From Fusarium oxysporum f. sp. lycopersici 4287 (Eukaryota > Ascomycota > Sordariomycetes > Hypocreales > Nectriaceae): DNA of 64,000 nt. The notes beneath the pieces are model-generated. The model worked only from the letters and a program-made list of their open reading frames with translations. It was not told the origin of the DNA and ran no database searches. Position 1 is the stretch's first letter. Each line of letters starts with the position of its first letter. The stretch spans positions 1,734,345 to 1,798,344 of the forward strand of contig NC_030986.1 in assembly GCF_000149955.1 (NCBI RefSeq), in the 5' to 3' direction. This document shows positions 36,942 through 48,158 of this stretch, one piece after another. The translations under genes were made by a program, and so were the position numbers.

Positions 36942-39650
36942 TGTGGAGAGGACACTCCATGGCAGCTGTGGGGGGACATTGGGGCCCCTTTTTTAACATA
37001 ACGCGTGGGTGTACTCCAGTCTGGAGAAACCGCGTGAGCGAATCTCCCCGGTGCTTTGGACTTCCTGGAGAGGAAATCTGGGCAGCAGAGAAGAAAAGCC
37101 CCAGACCCAGAATGACGATGGAGCCCGTGGAAACCTCTCCACTGCCTTGCGCAAATCTCCCCACAACCTAAACAACAGCAGTTTCCATTAGCATTAGCAT
37201 TCCTCTGGCCCTGAATTGCCTGTGGTCCTCAGGTACTTTTAGTGACCAGCTGACGTTGGTGATGCATCTGCCCTCCACTGCAACGCTCCAGAAAAACGCC
37301 GGTGCACAGCAGTGTACAGTTATTGCACGGTACACGCGAGGTGCTTCCACGAGCGCCTATCCTCACTTTTACGAGTGACGCACAGTGTGAGATTGCTTTC
37401 TTGATCCCCCATGATCGTCAATGAAATTCCCGACTCGGCCCAATTGGCCGGCCCTACTCTATCTTCCCATCCGTTCCATGCCATGCAGCGTCTGGGACAT
37501 GTGCCTCCTGTGTGGTGCATTGCGGTTCAGATGCGTTGCGTATATGGCTTTCCCGTTGATTGTTCCCGAAGCTCTATCAAAACAACGTTACAGCGCCTGT
37601 TTTGGCTGTTTTTGAGTTTTAACTAAAAGCTATTCGCAATCCCAATTAACTGGCCAGCCGCACGGGAAATGCCTTATTACTTGGCCTAACAGATACGTTG
37701 GGAAACAGAGATGGCAGCTTAGAAAATGACCCCTGGTGAGATTTTTCTCCTCCTGCCATGGATCTCTCTCTTTTTTTCTTTTTGAGGCTTGGGCTGGAGC
37801 GTTCTCATTAAGTGCCTAGGTTTGTCTTGGCCCTTGGCTTACCTGGTATCTAGGTACCTTGAAACTGGCTTTTCTCCGGGTCTTCACCGGATCCGCCACC
37901 CGTTGATATCTCGGTCTATTCTTCAGGGATTGCATTTAGCCGGCCAAGATAGACTGGGCCTTTGCAGACTTTAGGCAGACTTTTTCTGAATGGGTGTACC
38001 CTCTTGTTTTTTTATTCTTCCTGGTCTTATGTTTACATAGTATTATCTTCATTAACATTCGGTCGAATGATCAAGCAATGAGACAGCCCGGGTCGGAGCG
38101 AATTGGATGGCATCCGTATAGCCTACTTATCCAAGTGCCGGCCGAGTCCTTCACCGAATGGAGGTCCGATAACTAAAACTTTCAGATGGACAGTCGGAAC
38201 CTTCAATGAGCTGGATAAGATACCAAATATCCTGAATACGCTACACAGTGGTAACGACAATGATGGAACTGATATCGAGGTCCTCGTCATAGGTTTTCCA
38301 TAGTGTGATGCTTGAGTTATCTTCAAAGCTCATACAAACTTCATATTTTGCTAATGCACCCGAAACTGCCTTCCGCCGGCTTGTCATTAACAACTTTTTT
38401 GTATGAGATGCACCAAGTGAGGAAATAGCGTATCGAATATGTCAGACCCATAGATATCGACTCACGAGACCTAGAATGATTTTACGATTTCATGGAGAAC
38501 ACCACCCGAAGGAACTACAGTTACCTTACCTCACCCCCAGAACGAGAGCAAACTATATCTGCCCCCGGAATTGCGTGGATCCATCTGTAACAGAGTCAAG
38601 CCGAGGACCCTCTCTCCGGCCGAGAGCTGCATACGGTAGTTAATAAAAGGCGAAGTGAGGTGAGTTCTATGGAAGAGCTCGAGACCGAACGGGCGAGTGC
38701 TTTTGCCGTGCGAATCGCGTGGCCCGAGGGGTTCGCTTGATACAGGTGGCTCGACGCTCTCTTAGCATTGTCCATATACAAGCCTTCACAATAATGGATG
38801 TACTGTACTTATCCGACTTGAAATGAAATATCCCAACATGTTGCAATGTAGTATATATGCATGTCTCGAGCAACTCTGGAGACTCTCAACTGTTTTTGAG
38901 CCAATTCCCGTTTAGATGCAACAAGACAGGTATGGCTATTGATGATGACGGAGCCAGTGGATGTGTGATTCATTTCTCCACGTCACAAGACTTCCGGTCC
39001 AGTCAGTTGAATGCCATTGAGCTATCGTTGTGAGTGAGCTTTTACGTGACAATACAACTCGTACGACCAACATTCATTATCATATATACCATATCAGTGA
39101 TGTTATCAACACGGTTGATATCACTTACACAACGTCAAAATAGTAGATTTGAATCTCAGCAATCTCACGAGTAATGGAGAGTTAAATAATTGGGGTTGTC
39201 TGAATATGGTTGTGGATGCGAGGACCAGCTGAACGGACCCGAGACACCCAACCTATGTTGGGTTTGAGAGGGGGCGTGTTCCTATTAGTCGCGGCCTTAC
39301 TGCGGTGGTTCTGGGAAGGACTGGCCCCATCCGTGACAAGCTCGATATCCAGTGTCTCGTTGACGCCGATCTTGAGAATCAACTGAGTTCTGGTTGGTTG
39401 GTGACTTGAAGAAAAGCAAGACATTGCTATGAGTACAGGGGATCAATACCTATGGTAGTAGTATGTCTCGGGGTAGAGTTATTATAGCTAAAGACTACGG
39501 CAGGTCGTGGAATAGATAGAGACGTCGATAGAAGAGCCTTGTTTTTGGGACGATACCGCATTGGCATGAGATCCTGTAACGTTTCCTCTACTCGATTGAC
39601 ATCTCAGTAAACTTCTCTTGTAATGAACCTTTGCGTTGACTCGAGAGATT

Positions 39651-39656
<6 letters not shown>

Positions 39657-39696
<40 letters not shown>
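39657..39696 (+). repeat. A40 homopolymer
   Basis: Forty consecutive A in the gene-free region. No retrocopy was recognised upstream and no target-site duplication is obvious. Confidence 0.9.
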
Positions 39697-39697
<1 letters not shown>

Positions 39698-41299
39698 AGA
39701 TAAATATTTAAATGCAAGGTACGCAATGCGCACAAGTAACTTAGAGCCAAGGGATACTAACTTGGGATCACCGATCTCATACTTACAAAGGCACTTGGTT
39801 ATACTAGTATGTCTGGTAGAGAAAAGCAGCACATGTTAAAGGCTTGATTCTCAGGCTGTACAGTAGATGCTGTTATTATTGACGACATATGTTCGTGACT
39901 CTAAATCACTCTGGTCTCAATTCAGTCACGCAATCGGCCGATAAGAAATGGCTTTCGTCCCGATAATACCGATAAACTCCAGCCCAGCCTAGCAAGTACC
40001 TAGTCAAAGCACGGCCAGGGATACCTAGACAAGGGACCAGGCCCGGACAGTCAGCACTGCCTCAGTCAGCACATGTTAATGTACTAACCTACTATGATAC
40101 TCGATAGCCTGTTGTAGATGATACCTTAAGTTGGGAGACGAAAATACAAGACCGATTTTGGTTTGAGGCTGGGTAAAAGCCAATCTGTGTTTTTTTTTTT
40201 TCTTTTTTTTTCTACTCCCGCCAGCTCTTAGACGCTAGGAACCCTTCTTAGATGGTCAAGTGATGAAGGAACTCTCTGCTACCTTACCTTGCCTTGCCTT
40301 GCCTTACCTAGCACCCTAACTGGTAAGGTTACTGATGAGTTAAGGTGCGGTACCTACCTACCCAAGGTATGGATGCGCTTCTCTATGTGTTCTATCTTGC
40401 TTCCATTTCCAATAAACAGGTTCTTATCGAGTACTTCACCAGAATGATTGGATCGTCTATCCTTGTCTCTGAAACAGCTTCCCCTTCCGTGCAATCCGCC
40501 GCCGTTACTGCGCTGTAGATATGACCACTACCTAAATGTTGAATGGAGGTAGGTAGACGCGTCCACAGCATTTCCCCAAGGCCATTCCGTCCCATCCCGC
40601 GTTCAGTCCACTTCTTTTCCCCCTCAAACTTCTCCTCTCTAATAATGTAATAAACGCTCAAAAACTAGAAGCTGACAACCATGTCATGTCATGTTCCATC
40701 TCATCTCGTGTTCAACCCAATGTTCCGTCTTCTGTCAATGTCCTGAAACTGGCAACTCCCCCGCCACTACCTACCGCCACCGCCGTCTCCTCCCCTCTGA
40801 CTGACTCGTCGCCTACCCTCACCAGAGAGAGGTTCAGAGTCAACTCATTTTGACATAGCTCCCGACACAGTTCCGGCTGCATTGCGGAATGTGTCCGGTG
40901 CCTCCTTCCCGTACCTCACTAAACCAATATACCTAAATTCTCTGATACCTTATTCACCGAAATAACCTCGTCTCGGTCCGAGAAGGAGCGGGACCCTGAA
41001 AAAAACGCAAAGGCGCAAGTCGTCGAGAAGACAGCAATAACCCAGCCGAAGTCAGTTGCAGAGAGACAGAGCACATAGCGAGACTAGAACGAAGTCGAAA
41101 CAAAGCCATCGGGCTAGTATCAAAAGTGCCCAGATTTCGACCCCTTCTCCGCCTTCTCAACCCCCATCTCCATCTCCATCCCCATACTCTACCGCTCGAA
41201 TTCGGAGCCGCTGCTCAGCAGCGTTTATCCTGGAGCTTAATATCATTTCTTCTTTGTGACCTTCTCGCTTTCCCCATAACGAGCAAGTCGCCCTAAGCC

Positions 41300-42439
41300 A
41301 TGACGACTGACCCGTTTTCGGGCTCTTCTCGGCCTGGAATCCCATCTACATCTGCCGTTGTCGGTGAAGCCCCTATCGTCCCTTCTGTGGAGGCTCAGCA
41401 CCTAGCCCGCTTCGAGTTCAGCGATGCTGGTACAAAGGTTCTGATGGTGGAGTGGTATCCCGATGCCGTTCGGGGCCCCGCTGCATCTGCCAATCGTCCT
41501 GCCGACACCTCCGGTGAACAATCCGCTTCGGCTGCCGATCGCATCTCCGCAACGGAGCCGGCTCCGGCTTCTGCTCCGGTGGACAGCATCAACAGAACAT
41601 GTTGGCAAGTGTCGTGGCCGGGGAAATCTACTAACCTCCCTGCTGCTGATCTTGAGCCAGACTCTGGGGCAGGCACTGCTCCTGCGTCTTCATCTCGTCA
41701 ACGTCGTCGCCGTGTATTCTTCCTGCTCCCCGCTGATGCCACGGTCCCCTCGACGATCACTATCACGCCACCTGGCTCACCCAGTCTGACCCTCAAACCG
41801 CTTCCGGCCATCTTTCCACCAGGCCTTGCCGCTGATCCAGGCAATCGGGGAGTCCTGCACACACTATGGGCTCGCCAACGCCTGGCAGCCATAGATCGGG
41901 AGGTAGCCGCCGAGCTTCGCAATAATGCTGAGGGAGTGGGTGTTGAGATGGCCCTCGCCGAGAGGCAATGGATTCTCGACACCTTCATCAACACGCCGCA
42001 ACTTCCCAGTGACTCCATGCCTCGTCCTGTAGCCACTCGTTCACCTACGGGCCGTTTGGGGGACAAGCTCAAAGGTCTCAAGCTGGCCACATCACCTGCT
42101 GATCTAACACCGAGCACGACAGGTATTTGAGATCCATCGCTCCAGTCCCTGTGTATAAGCTGACTTCTCCCAAAAGCGAACACCTTCATGAGCCCCATTA
42201 GCCAATCTCATCCGTTTCAACCCAGAGGGCGTGATATTGCTGTGTCGTCCCATGAGGCCATGGCCAGCAACGCATCTACAGGTCCCATATCGCTTAATGC
42301 TGCACTACATGGCGACGTTGCTACAGCTGCCTCAGCCCCTGTCAGACCTCTACGGCGAGATGACGACGACGATCTGTTTGCTCTGCCCATGAGTCCACGC
42401 AGCCCGGATATGAAGAAGAGTCCTTTCAGCGCGCTATGA
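41300..42439 (+). CDS. Protein of unknown function (361 aa)
   Basis: Two exons, 41300-42122 and 42177-42439; the intron has gtattt and caaaag borders and restores phase. The start is the first ATG (MTTDPFSGSSRPG). Ala/Pro/Ser-rich low-complexity stretches alternate with a conserved-looking core: ARFEFSDAGTKVLMVEWYPD, CWQVSWPGKST, RRRVFFLLPADATVP, and a helix RGVLHTLWARQRLAAIDREV ending at WILDTF. This suggests one folded beta-then-alpha domain of about 150 residues split by a disordered insert. The C-terminus carries several SP motifs (MSPRSPDMKKSP) suited to proline-directed kinases. Family not recognised. Confidence 0.8.
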
Positions 42440-42832
42440 TGGTGAGATGCGAGCTTTTTTTTTTTTTTTTTTTTTTTTAACTACTCATGGCGCCATTAAG
42501 AGGATCAGCAAATTTGTACGGCTTTCAAAGTCAATAACATAGATACCCGTGTTGGATAAGCGAGCGTTGGTTATAAGTGGGAAGCATTCGACGGCATATC
42601 CGTCCCAGCTATATCGCATATAACAGTTTGTCGTGTTATAAATCGATGTCCGACCTCAAAGAGGACGAATTTGGGGTACGCGTCTACAGGGCCGAAGCAA
42701 ATGTTCAGCGTATGATTCTGTGTCGTAACTCGTAAGCGCTGGTGATCTATACCAGGTAAGATCGGATACCTGAAAGTTCAAAAATACAGTGTCATGCATC
42801 AACGCCCATGCTGTATAAACGCCTAGAACTCT
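42440..42832. other. Intergenic with T24 tract
   Basis: Convergent 3' flanks of the 361-aa gene and VPS37. A run of 24 T at 42455-42478 begins 15 bases after the stop codon. Nothing else is seen. Confidence 0.6.
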
Positions 42833-43598
42833 TCATCTCCATCCACCGACACGTCCCTCGTCCCATCTCTCTTTCCTCTCTTGCCTCAAATAGTACTGGA
42901 CTTTAGCCTCTCTGTATTTACGTACCCAATCAGTAACCTCCCTCTCCGTCGCCGATACTCCTTCTCCTTCTCCGTCGAGGAAACTCTCCTCCATAGCCTC
43001 GCACACCGATGCCTGCTCCTGGACGCCCTGTCCCAGCTGCTGGTATAAAGCTGCTGGTGAAAAAGGCGCTAGCGCGTGATCCATGTCAGACTGCTTCTGG
43101 CGCCATTGTCGCTCGAGAGTGTGTGTTGAGAGAAGTTGTGCCTGTGTCGATGCGCGCTGATGGGATAGCCGAGCTTCCATGTCTGTGAGTTGGCCAGCTA
43201 GCTCGATGTTTTCGTTGAGCGCGGCGGATAGAGCTTGATGCGATACAAGCAGGGAAGGGTGAATGGATTCAGGAGAGTGCGTTAATGCGTTGAGGAGAGT
43301 CGGGTTTCCAAGCAGTTCAGCCAGGTCTTGTTTTCTTGCCACATAATTTAGAATTGCACTCTTGCAATTGGGGTATCACATACGACTTTTCCTGTAGAAT
43401 CTTAGGGAGCCATTGGTCGCCTGGGTCGGGAATTGATGCTGGCGCGTGGTTTACAGTGTTGGGAGGGATGCGGCCTTCGGATGGTGGAGGCACGCCTGAT
43501 GAGGTCGGTGTCGCAATGCGACTCGTCTCATGGCTGCCAGGCTTGGGAGGAAGAACAGGAGGAGTTGCGCCCTGCATATCAGCTGCGAAGCTTGTCAT
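42833..43598 (-). CDS. VPS37: ESCRT-I subunit Vps37 (Mod(r) domain)
   Basis: Two exons, 43384-43598 and 42833-43334, 238 residues. Proline-rich N-terminus (PPVLPPKPGSHE), then the Mod(r) core: DLAELLGNPTLLNALTHSPE, a long coiled coil (ALNENIELAGQLTDMEARLS) and a C-terminal helix with VTDWVRKYREAKVQYYLRQE. Vps37 forms the stalk of ESCRT-I with Vps23 and Vps28 in sorting ubiquitinated cargo into multivesicular bodies. The intron (gtatgt to gcaag) keeps EKSKQDLAELL in frame. The start is the first ATG, 43598. Confidence 0.85.
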
Positions 43599-44099
43599 TG
43601 CAGTTGTCGCCCCGGTGCGCTCTTTGCTAACGTATTGGGAAATAGTTAGGAGTAAATGCAATAAGGAGTTACCTTAGGTAAGATAGGTAAACTTCACGTT
43701 GAGTTGGAGTTGGAAGATGCAGGTCTGTAGTGGGGAGCTTCTTACAGATTGTGTCATAGGCCTAGCCCCCCACGTTTCGGTTATTATCAATCTCGGAATA
43801 ATCAGTGCACGAAAGAAAGTGGAATATTGCAACATAAATACTTCGTCTTATCATCTGAGTTTTCTGTTCTCATTAACTCGATCAACTTATTGAGATCTAG
43901 AATGTTTCTTCATTGGCTCGGTTCCTCTTATGTACTGATTCCGACTCCCACCCCTAATGTTTTACAATTCATGCCCGGCTTCACCAAATGAAAATGATAG
44001 ATCCATGGGTACTTATGGGAAGTCGACGCCCAGATAACGAAATAACAACTCGACAATCAGTCAACAGATACGAGTGGTGACAGAATGGAAGGAACTTTT
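43599..44099. other. Intergenic, no gene seen
   Basis: Upstream of VPS37 and downstream of NUP84, both on the minus strand. No supported coding sequence. Confidence 0.6.
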
Positions 44100-46975
44100 T
44101 CATGGCTTGACAGACCACAGATCCCGGGACCAACCCATCTCTCGCAGCTTCTTGCTGCCAGTGCTCGCGGTTCTCTTTTCACCAGTGCTGATGGCCAATG
44201 CCTTGCTGCTGGCAGCAAAGACTTCCACCAGCTCCTTCATTCTTCCAGCTTCTAAGAATGCAACCGACAGATCTGAGTCGCGCTCTGCAATGATGGAAGC
44301 AAGCTCCATACACTCGAGGAGGTTGTCTCGAGACAAGCCAGTGCCAGCAAAATGCAGCGTGCCAACGTATGCTAGAACTGTTTCGGGGAGATAGGCCTGA
44401 CGGAGATCTCGTAGTTCTTGATCACCTTCTAATTCGTGTGTCAGCACTGAGATATAGCCTGATGATAGGGGCTCACTTACCCTCGATGCCCACCAGGAGC
44501 CAGTTCTTGAGAAGAGGCTGCATGTTTTCTTTTGTGTTCTTGACTTCATCACCAATAGCATTCCAGAACTCTCGCTTCTTCTTCTGGTCCCTGTATCTCG
44601 TTAACATCATGGCCGTGCCTGCTCCAGCGTTTTCATTTTTTGCGTACTCATTTGTAAGCTCGGCTAACGACGCGACTGTCTCCAAGCTATCCAGGGCTCG
44701 CACCAGATTCTCTAGTTCGCGGAAATTTCGGGCATCTGAGAGTGCTTGTTGCGGTGTCACATCACGAATACCTCTCCGATCAAGTTGTCTAGCCCAAAAC
44801 TCGGGAATGTCTTCGTATAACTCCATCTCATCGCCGCTTTCTTCCGTAGCTGCATGAAGTACCTCTGAAAATGGAACTCGCTTCATCAGCTGGCGAGCAG
44901 CGCTGAGGTGCATATTGCCTGTGGCGTTGTCAGTTTTTGACCGACTGCTTAAAGCAGAATAACTCACGCAAAAAGAATTTGTAGATCTTGGTCCCCATAG
45001 ACAACACGTTGGGCCATGTTTCTTGCACCAGTACCAGCCACTCTAGTGATCGGATGAGGTTCTCATGTGCCTGATCAACGAATCTTTCATCATCACCAAA
45101 GAAATCGGGTCTCACAGGACGACCGCTGCGTGAAGTAGGTGGGCCAGGCTCAATGATACTAAATCCTTCCTTGGCAGGACATCCATGCTGCGCCGGACCC
45201 AAATCATCGAACAGAAGCCATGCCTGAGTCTTGACAAACCCCAGCACGTCGATGCCAGCTTTCCGAATAAGTCTGAGTTGTAGTAAACGTCGGCTCGCCT
45301 CATTTTCGTGAATGAGGTTGTAGCTAAGCACCTCATATGACCGAGGGGGTTCCAAAATCGAACAGTAAAGAGGTATTAACTCATGAAACTCGGCAAGGCG
45401 AAGATAATTCGCGTACCCGGCAATGAGGTTCTGTTGGGAACGTCTCATTTCAGGAGGAGAAAAGGCAGGGGCGAGAGAATCGTCCTTCGAGTTCAGCTTA
45501 TCCATGAGGTTGATGAGGAGATAGATATGTGCGACGATCCGCAGGCCGTAGTGCTGCGTAGACTGGAAGAACCTCTCCTTATTTACCTCAAGCTTACTAG
45601 GCTTTGATCTGTAGAGTGTTGACTCGTTTTGATTTGCACCAGAAGAAATGATCAAGCCCTGCTGATAAAGATGTTGACCAATTTCCTTGGAAATTAATGA
45701 TGCCTGCAACGCCTTATTGGGTTCGTTCGCTTCGTCTTTGATCTGAGGGTTGGCTTCCAGAGCTCGGATCAGACGCATGTCAACTGTTCTTGGCTCACCG
45801 TGAAATTGAACAGCGTCAAATGAAGGAAAGGATTGTGTGAGGTTTGAAGCAACGTCGGCTGGACATTGTCCAAGTATGTAGTTGTCAAGCTGTGTGCGTA
45901 GCAATGCATTGTAGTTCGCGAAAAGAAAATCTTCCCAGGTCAGGGCAACTTTCTCGACGCTCGGGATGTCTCCTGATAGGACACCATATACCGCACGCTC
46001 ATAGTCATCACAGCCACCAGATCGAGACAAGCTGAAGCACATTCGTCGCCACAGAGCAAGTGATGCTGGTTTAGTATCGGTCACTTCCTGGCTGTCGTCG
46101 GCTGAAAGAAGTATCGCAGAGGTCGAAATAGCCCGCCACATTTCGGTTCGTTCTTGGCACCATTCACGGATAGTGTCCAAGCTTGATCCTCGGCGGAGGT
46201 GTTCCCAGCAACCCAACCAAATGGCACGCTCAAAATACTCATCTTGCGGTTCAAGTTTTCGTCCCTGACGAGTCGCAGCGTCTGGATCCAGCTGTGTCAC
46301 CAGAGGTGAGCCATCTGAGGTGTGAAATGAGGTCGCAATAGCTGGTGACTGGCGATCCAGAAGATGAGGCCAGGCTGTTACGCTCTTCCGAAGCTTGATT
46401 GAGGAGCGAGTGTGAAGCCAGCCGTGAGCGATGATATCTCCACGGTCGGCGTTTTGCTGGAGTTCATGCGCAAGCTCGTCGATATCCGGTCCTGAAGAAG
46501 CATTGCTCTGAAGCCATTGTATGACTGCTTGTCGTTCGCGCGCTGATGAATCACTAGCGAGGAAACTCTTGAACAGGTCTCCTGAATCCACGGAGCTCTG
46601 CTCGGTTTTGGAAGCGCTCTGCCCGTTATCAGAACTAGCATATCTCAGTGGAAGGAGCCTGCGTAATAGATCCCATGTTTGCGCTTCCCTCCCGAGACGT
46701 TTGACAAGCTCTGCTGAGGCAGGGTTGCTGTTAGCAACATCGTCGTCTGCATCCATATCGACATCGTCTTGTCCATTGCGCATCATGCGCGGTCGAACCT
46801 GTGCTAGGCGTCGAAGGGCATTCTCGTAGTATTTTCTAGGTAGGTCTAAAATTCGTTCTCGTCGTTCTTCGTTTGAGAGGGGAGGGGAGAGACAGTCGTC
46901 GAGCGCGTTGGCGAACTCTTCGACCTCGGGCCCGGCTTCATAAGATAGGAATTTCTCGGCCTCGACAGGTGCCAT
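44100..46975 (-). CDS. NUP84: Nuclear pore complex protein Nup84/Nup107
   Basis: Three exons, 44968-46975, 44481-44918 and 44100-44428, 924 residues. An alpha-solenoid with no catalytic motif and the family's landmarks: WLQSNASS, AIWLGCWEHLRRGSSLDTIR, a central WRRMCFSLSRSGGCDDYERAVYG with GDIPSVEKVALTWEDFLFAN, and FHELIPLYCSILEPPRSYEV. Scaffold member of the Y (Nup84/Nup107-160) complex. The N-terminal 100 residues are acidic, including a short Asp run (VDMDADDD). Introns are canonical (gtgagt, gtaagt). Confidence 0.93.
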
Positions 46976-47737
46976 TTCAGTGACTCAGGTTGGTCTGTCT
47001 TGGGGATTGTCAAGTCGAACGTATGGTTTAGTACACAGCGCGAACGAGCAAGCAACCCTTTTCGGCAGGTTTCGGCCGACGGGTCAAACGTAGAGATCGA
47101 TCAAGGCCGTAAACATGCCCAATATGGGGATGGGTATTTTGTCGCGTTTATCGCTTTTGTAAGTGTTAAGGAAGGATTATGCTAGTGAAGTTTGCTGAAG
47201 ATGCTTGTGCAGGTTGATACTTCAGGCAGGAGAATCAAAGAATCTGGACGAATTGTTTTGGTTGCTGCTGCACTGGCGCGCTGGTTGGAGCTAGCTAAGC
47301 GGTACGTACTATTCTTTCGTCAGTGTTTCTCATTGGATGATGAATCCATAACATAAGGTAAGTCTATTAGTAGGTAGACTAGGTAGGTAGTAACAGACAC
47401 TACCTTTTGAGCAGGCTACAGACTTTTGCGCTAAAAAGAAAACAGCCGCGATTGCACGCGCGCGTATCGTACAGTACATTTAGAAGAGTACTCGCACTCG
47501 ACACTGTTCTGGTTCAAGTACGTCTCCACCAAACAGCAAATTAAATTTTCTTTTCTTCTTCTCTATCATAATGTCATCGGCATTCGTATTAGAGTCTCGG
47601 AACAGGCCTTCAATGCTTGTTCAGGTCCATGAGGCCTCTTGCGTGCTCAACGATCGCCTAGAAGAGATTCGGCGCTCATCATTCAAGTTGCCAGCGTTTC
47701 CCAAACCGGCGGACACACCAAAGACGAGCGTTACATA
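46976..47737. other. Intergenic, no gene seen
   Basis: Promoter side of NUP84 and 3' flank of CMC4. Contains TAGGTA-type tracts at 47355-47392. A plus-strand frame at 47571-47825 overlaps the CMC4 last exon antisense and is not called. Confidence 0.6.
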
Positions 47738-48158
47738 TCATTTAGCTTCCTCCCGGAGTTGCTTCATTTTGAGCCTGAGCAGATTGGGCTTCGGGCAGCT
47801 CACAGTAGACGCATCTTCGCCGTAACGTTCGTAGAATGCTTCACAGCATTCGTAAAGTCGCTTGATTGCAGTTCGGCATTTGGCCTCATTGTAGCCATTG
47901 CTGGTAAGACAGTCTTGTAGTGTTTGGGTCAGCATTTTGTCTCCTTCTTTTGTTCTCGTGTCTGGAGGAAATACTTTGAATTGCACACTGCACACGTGTC
48001 AGGTCACAGCGGCCACTCTAATATCTTTGGTTTTGGAACTTACTGCACGTGGGTGACAAGCAGGCTTGGCCTCGACATCATCTTTCAGAGCCTATAATTA
48101 TATATTAATTAGCTTCTCCCAAGCGTTTTACTCTGTCATTTATCGCGAGACGAACCAT
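47738..48158 (-). CDS. CMC4: Twin-CX9C mitochondrial protein Cmc4
   Basis: Four exons: 48156-48158 (ATG only), 48044-48091, 47975-47987 (13 nt), 47738-47913; 79 residues. Cysteines at 13, 18, 23, 34, 44, 45 and 61 reproduce the Cmc4/MTCP1-type spacing. ACAIQNCLTSNGYNEAKC is followed by the CX9C C-RTAIKRLYE-C and CPKPNLLRLKMKQ. Such proteins are imported into the intermembrane space and oxidised by Mia40. The molecular role of Cmc4 is poorly known (respiratory-chain assembly or stability). The tiny exons make the N-terminus a model, but the joins rebuild the family sequence exactly in phase. Confidence 0.88.

Larger units (their letters stand above)
35699..41299. other. 5.6-kb gene-free region
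   Basis: Largest gap without a supported gene, between divergent F-box and 361-aa genes. Base composition is near average, so it is not an obvious RIP-mutated repeat. Bases 35800-36360 are pyrimidine-rich on the minus strand, probably the F-box leader. A 16-bp palindrome lies at 36926-36941, a second TTGGCCGGCC at about 37444, a 40-A tract at 39657-39696, and CCTTG/CCTTA and TACCTA tracts near 40280-40370. Bases 40680-41299 are C-rich, probably the leader of the 361-aa gene. Frames of 60-180 codons occur, but none shows family features. Confidence 0.55.

Noticed and set aside
36854..37171. 105-codon plus-strand frame
   Set aside because: Overlaps similar-length frames on both strands, as expected in GC-rich non-coding DNA, and has no recognisable features.
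39182..39424. 80-codon minus-strand frame starting MSCFSSSHQPTRTQLILKIG
   Set aside because: Has an ATG and fairly normal composition, but no signal peptide, cysteine pattern or splice support; could be a gene fragment, not enough to call.
47571..47920. Plus-strand frames over the CMC4 3' end
   Set aside because: Antisense to a confidently modelled CMC4 exon; their open state follows from that coding sequence.
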